Shown: positions 57,799-64,000 of the stretch, piece by piece | How positions within the stretch are numbered: the first letter of the stretch is position 1 | Layout: the number at the start of each line of letters is the position of its first letter | From: Miscanthus floridulus | Taxonomy: Eukaryota; Streptophyta; Magnoliopsida; Poales; Poaceae | NCBI RefSeq assembly: GCF_019320115.1 | Contig: NC_089587.1 | Span: 106,255,158 to 106,319,157, forward strand | DNA: 64,000 nt | Direction: 5' to 3' | Made by a program: the position numbers and the translations under genes | Notes under the pieces: model-generated | What the model saw: only the letters and a program-made list of their open reading frames with translations | What the model was told of the DNA's origin: nothing | Database searches by the model: none

Positions 57799-59040
57799 AT
57801 GCCTTCCGAGGAAGTTTGCGGCCTGGTTTTCGCTTCGCCTTCACTCATGGCGGGGAGCTTCTCGTCCGCGCTGCTGCTCCTGCTCAACATGGCGGGCGCG
57901 TTGCTCGCCCCGCCCTCTCTTCCTTCCGGCCCGGCCTCCGTGGGCACCAGCACCAGCGCCAGCGCCGACGGCGGCGGGGACGACGGGGACGTCGACTTCT
58001 TCTTCTTCCCGTTCCTGGTCCTCTACAAGAGCGGCCGCGTGCAGCGCTTCATGGGCACGGACACCGTGCCGGCCTCCACGGACCCGGCCACCGGCGTCGC
58101 CTCGAGAGACGTCGTCGTCGACGCCGCCGCGGGCCTCGCCGTGCGCCTCTACCTGCCTCCTAGCCTCGCCACCAACCGCACGGGCACGGCAGGGACGGAC
58201 GACGACGGCGGCGGCGGTGGAAGCGGAAGCAACAGGCTGCCGCTCCTCGTGTTCTACCACGGCGGCGCCTTCGTCACGGAGTCGGCCTTCTCGCCGACGT
58301 ACCACCGGTACCTGAACGCGCTGGTGTCCAGGGCCCGGGTGCTCGTCGTGTCCGTCGAGTACCACCTCGCGCCCGAGCACCGCCTCCCGACGGCGTACGA
58401 CGACGCGAGGGCGGCGCTCCGGTGGGCGCTCGCCAACGCGCGGGCCGGGACCGGGACGACCGGGACGGACCCCTGGCTGTCGCGCCACGCCGACCCGGCG
58501 CGGATGTTCCTGGCCGGCGACAGCGCCGGCGGCAACATCGCGCACTACGTGGCGCTGCACGCGGGGCGGGAGGGCCTGGGCGACGGCGGCGCCGCCGCCA
58601 CGACCATCCGGGGCCTCGCGCTGCTCGACCCCTACTTCTGGGGGAAGCGCCCCGTGCCGTCGGAGACCACCGACAAGGACACGCGGCGGTGGCGCGAGCG
58701 CACGTGGAGCTTCGTGTGCGGCGGCCGCTACGGGATCGATGACCCGGTGATCAACCCGGTGGCCATGCCGCGGGAGGAGTGGCGCCGGCTCCCCTGCTCG
58801 CGCGTGCTGGTCACCGTGGCGGGGCTGGACATGCTCAGCGCCAGGGGCCGTGCGTACGTCCACGCACTCAGGGCCAGCGGTTGGCCCGGCGAGGCGGAAC
58901 TGTACGAGACGCCCGGCGAGTATCACGTCTACTTCCTTAACAAGCCCGACAGCGAGAAGGCGGCGAAGGAGATGGAGGTTCTAGTGAACTTCATCAATGG
59001 CGATCAAGTGAGCAACACAGCTTCAAGAATGGACGCCTGA
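57799..59040 (+). CDS. CXE-type carboxylesterase (alpha/beta hydrolase fold-3), single exon
   Basis: An intronless frame of 413 residues from 57799; the second Met (57847) gives 397 residues and starts a hydrophobic stretch (SSALLLLLNMAGALL), so either start is possible. The oxyanion-hole motif FYHGGAFV is at 152-159. The nucleophile motif GDSAGGN puts the catalytic Ser at 242. Asp 344 (AGLDMLSARG) and His 376 (GEYHVYFLNKP) complete the triad. VEYHLAPEHRLPTAYDD and DPYFWGKRPVPSE are further family marks. This is the plant carboxylesterase family that also contains the gibberellin receptor GID1, but GID1 lacks the catalytic His, so this is an enzyme-type member. The substrate is unknown. Length exceeds the usual 320-350 because of the N-terminal extension and a Gly-rich loop (130-145). 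Confidence 0.93.
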   Translation: MPSEEVCGLVFASPSLMAGSFSSALLLLLNMAGALLAPPSLPSGPASVGTSTSASADGGGDDGDVDFFFFPFLVLYKSGRVQRFMGTDTVPASTDPATGVASRDVVVDAAAGLAVRLYLPPSLATNRTGTAGTDDDGGGGGSGSNRLPLLVFYHGGAFVTESAFSPTYHRYLNALVSRARVLVVSVEYHLAPEHRLPTAYDDARAALRWALANARAGTGTTGTDPWLSRHADPARMFLAGDSAGGNIAHYVALHAGREGLGDGGAAATTIRGLALLDPYFWGKRPVPSETTDKDTRRWRERTWSFVCGGRYGIDDPVINPVAMPREEWRRLPCSRVLVTVAGLDMLSARGRAYVHALRASGWPGEAELYETPGEYHVYFLNKPDSEKAAKEMEVLVNFINGDQVSNTASRMDA

Positions 59041-59262
59041 TCGATGCTGCTTATTTGTTAGATGTTAAGTACCACGGGTGTCACTTGGCTATCTTGTAAA
59101 ATTCGGTCGGATTAGTGCATCAATCTATGTAATGAAATGTCTGGTCCTAACAAACTTTGAAGCCTAACGAGAATCTCGGTAATTCCATGCATAGTAAAAC
59201 CTCATGTTCAGAAGCAGAATATTCCTTGATCATCCATTACCTAAACAGCTTCTTCTCCCACT
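59041..59262 (+). terminator. 3' untranslated region of the carboxylesterase gene
   Basis: Plant-type downstream region with a polyadenylation-like AATGAAATG at about 59130. The exact end is not determinable by eye. Confidence 0.4.
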
Positions 59263-59427
59263 AAAAGGGCGTACCCAATGCAGAGAGCTCCCGCTCTGTG
59301 TGGGGTCTATGGAAGGATGTTAGTGACAAGCCTTATCCTCGTCTGTGCAATGCGAGAAGACTGCGACTCGAACCCATGACTTTCTAGTCACAGACGGTAA
59401 GACTCTACCGCTTGCACCAGACCCGCC
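59263..59427 (-). mobile_element. Au-like tRNA-derived SINE
   Basis: On the minus strand it begins GGCGGGTCTGGTGC and contains an A box (TGGTGCAAGCGGTAGAG) and a B box (GGGTTCGAGTC). It ends GGGTACGCCCTTTT, the characteristic 3' end of Au SINEs. It is 165 bp and flanked by a 14-bp duplication with one mismatch (CTTCTTCTCCCACT at 59249-59262, CTTCTTCTTCCACT at 59428-59441). Confidence 0.88.
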
Positions 59428-59441
59428 CTTCTTCTTCCACT

Positions 59442-59843
59442 GTGCTCAGATTTTTTGCACTATAAAAATAACGGAGATGTGAAACTCTGACGCTCGCTAC
59501 AGTTGACTCGGTCACTCCAGAACAAGAGTAACCAGCTGTTCATGACCCAACAATTGCACAACAAGCTAAATTGTTACAACGGGCAAACCAAGCCTGCATT
59601 TTTGTCATTTTAGGCGCGCTATGGCGCTATGGATAGAACAAACCGGCCTGCTTTGAAATTTTCGTATTAGCAACGAGAAACGGCACCCTATTTACATGGT
59701 GTATAATAGTTGCTCTTGGATCAGAAAACTGTCAGTGACCAAGACGATGTACAGATGCAGAGCAACAATTGGCTACACGATAAAATTAGTCCCACGCCAT
59801 GCAAAATTGCAGTGCATAGTGTAATCACCATAATAATAATAAT
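59442..59843 (-). other. Intergenic / 3' untranslated region of SEC23
   Basis: No frame. Part of it is presumably the 3' untranslated region of the convergent SEC23 gene, whose stop codon is at 59844. Confidence 0.5.
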
Positions 59844-63200
<3,357 letters not shown>

Positions 63201-63309
63201 CTGAAATTTGGAAAATAATATCATTATAGTACATTAGAAAGCATAAGAGCAAGAAATGAGTGATTGCAATTTTTTAAGAAAAGCCATGATATTTGAGACA
63301 ATCAGACTC
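63201..63309 (-). other. SEC23 intron sequence
   Basis: Intron upstream of the exon at 63039-63200; it extends beyond the LINE relic. No further SEC23 exon was recognised up to 64000. Confidence 0.6.
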
Positions 63310-63578
63310 TCAACAACAACAACAACAAAGCCTTTAAGTCCCAAACAAGTTGGGGTGGGCTAGAGTTGAAACCCAGCAGAAGCAATCAAGGTTCAGGCAC
63401 GTGAATAGCTATCTTCCAAGCACTCCTATCTAAGGCTAAGTCTTTGGGTATATTCCATCCTTTCAAGTCTCCTTTTATTGCCTCTACCCAAGTCAACTTC
63501 GGTCTTCCTCTGCCTCTCTTCATGTTACTATCCTGGCTTAGGATTCCACTACGCACCGGTGTCTCTGGAGGTGATAAA
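63310..63578 (-). mobile_element. 5'-truncated LINE tail in a SEC23 intron
   Basis: On the minus strand it encodes the C-terminal end of a LINE ORF2 (MKRGRGRPKLTWVEAIKGDL, LDRSAWKIAIHVPEP). A short 3' region (CAAACTTGTTTGGGACTTAAAGG-like, read CCAACTTGTTTGGGAC) and a (GTT)n tail at 63310-63329 follow. This is the end of a common grass non-LTR element. The 5' boundary near 63578 is approximate. Confidence 0.85.
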
Positions 63579-64000
63579 CAATATTCAAGGGGGAATTAAT
63601 GTCATGTACATGCTCGTGTCTACATTTCCCTGATGGCATATCACTAATTTGCATGTAGTGAGTTATAGAAGTGAAAAGAAAGAAAGCTAAAATGGTATTC
63701 AACTTTATTTGGAAACAAACCGTGCTATATTGATCAAATATAAGCAGAATAGACAAAACTGGTTTGCCTGATTTTCATATTGCATATGAAATTGGAAATT
63801 GGAGAGGTTTATTATACTTCCATTACAGATAAGAAGCACAAAACTATATCCAGAACAGCAGAACATAGATCAAGGTACCAAATTCACAAAATTTCCATCA
63901 AATGAGTCTGAACTCTAAATATGCACAGCCTGTTAGTGTTAGAGTATGGCAGGGGCCTATTGGGCCTGGGCTGGATGTATAGCCCATTAGTGTTAGGGTT
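63579..64000. other. SEC23 intron or upstream sequence, no gene recognised
   Basis: AT-rich DNA with no supported exon. From about 63932 a more GC-rich stretch (TGTTAGTGTTAGAGTATGGC ... GGGCCTGGGCTGG) could be the start of another repeat running past the window edge, but no boundary can be shown. Confidence 0.4.

Noticed and set aside
57476..58315. 279-codon plus-strand frame overlapping the carboxylesterase start
   Set aside because: Out of frame with the catalytic motifs and of low complexity (Ala/Ser/Arg/Pro); a shadow of the GC-rich gene.
57841..58926. 361-codon open frame on the minus strand opposite the carboxylesterase
   Set aside because: It is Arg/Gly/Val-rich without motifs and reflects the very high GC at third positions of the real gene on the plus strand.
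59263..59427. tRNA-like sequence
   Set aside because: A and B boxes are present but the cloverleaf 3' half is replaced by a SINE body, and it is flanked by a 14-bp duplication; a SINE, not a tRNA gene.

Overview
This is plant nuclear DNA, most likely from a panicoid/andropogonoid grass (the maize, sorghum, sugarcane, Miscanthus group). Three things point there: nested Ty1/copia elements of the Sirevirus type, an Au-like tRNA-derived SINE and a GC-rich CACTA element, and intron-containing genes next to very GC-rich single-exon genes. The species call is inference; no database was used.

About three quarters of the window is transposable-element DNA. I name the elements A to F. A (1-10865, minus strand, left LTR cut by the window edge) is a pol-less Sirevirus-like element. 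B (11341-33460, plus strand) is a Sirevirus with gag, pol and an extra ORF. It sits inside a decayed Ty3/gypsy integrase relic and has a perfect 5-bp target duplication (ACCTT). C (18098-28448, minus strand) is a younger Sirevirus nested in B, with gag and pol almost intact. D (46596-49558, plus strand) is a gypsy LTR plus gag start, with a 1.2-kb CACTA element in its LTR. E (49559-57032, minus strand) is a gag fragment plus 5' LTR of another copia element. F (52098-56366, minus strand) is a complete gag-only LTR element nested in E's LTR, with TSD CATCT. A decayed MULE-type DNA transposon (about 40150-46595) lies between the host genes. It carries a transposase, a plant mobile domain (PMD) reading frame, a GRF-like zinc-finger frame and a Lys/Glu-rich frame.

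Three host genes are visible. A four-exon plastid-targeted NAD(P)-binding Rossmann protein (atypical SDR, At2g34460-like) lies at 34995-38365 on the plus strand. A single-exon CXE-type carboxylesterase (alpha/beta hydrolase) lies at 57799-59040 on the plus strand. The last ten coding exons of SEC23, the COPII coat Sar1-GAP, lie at 59844-63200 on the minus strand; its 5' end is outside the window. The genes do unrelated jobs and show no operon-like relationship. Small elements (Stowaway, other MITEs, SINE, LINE tails) lie in introns and flanks.

The most unusual signals are in the mobile DNA. First, the long extra ORF of element B is broken by about 16 premature in-frame stops that are all TAG, with no TAA or TGA; other decayed frames here are TAG-biased too. 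Second, family-specific palindrome arrays sit just upstream of the LTR TATA boxes and, in A, even inside gag. Third, polypurine tracts are reiterated. Fourth, one transposon appears to combine MULE transposase, PMD and GRF modules.
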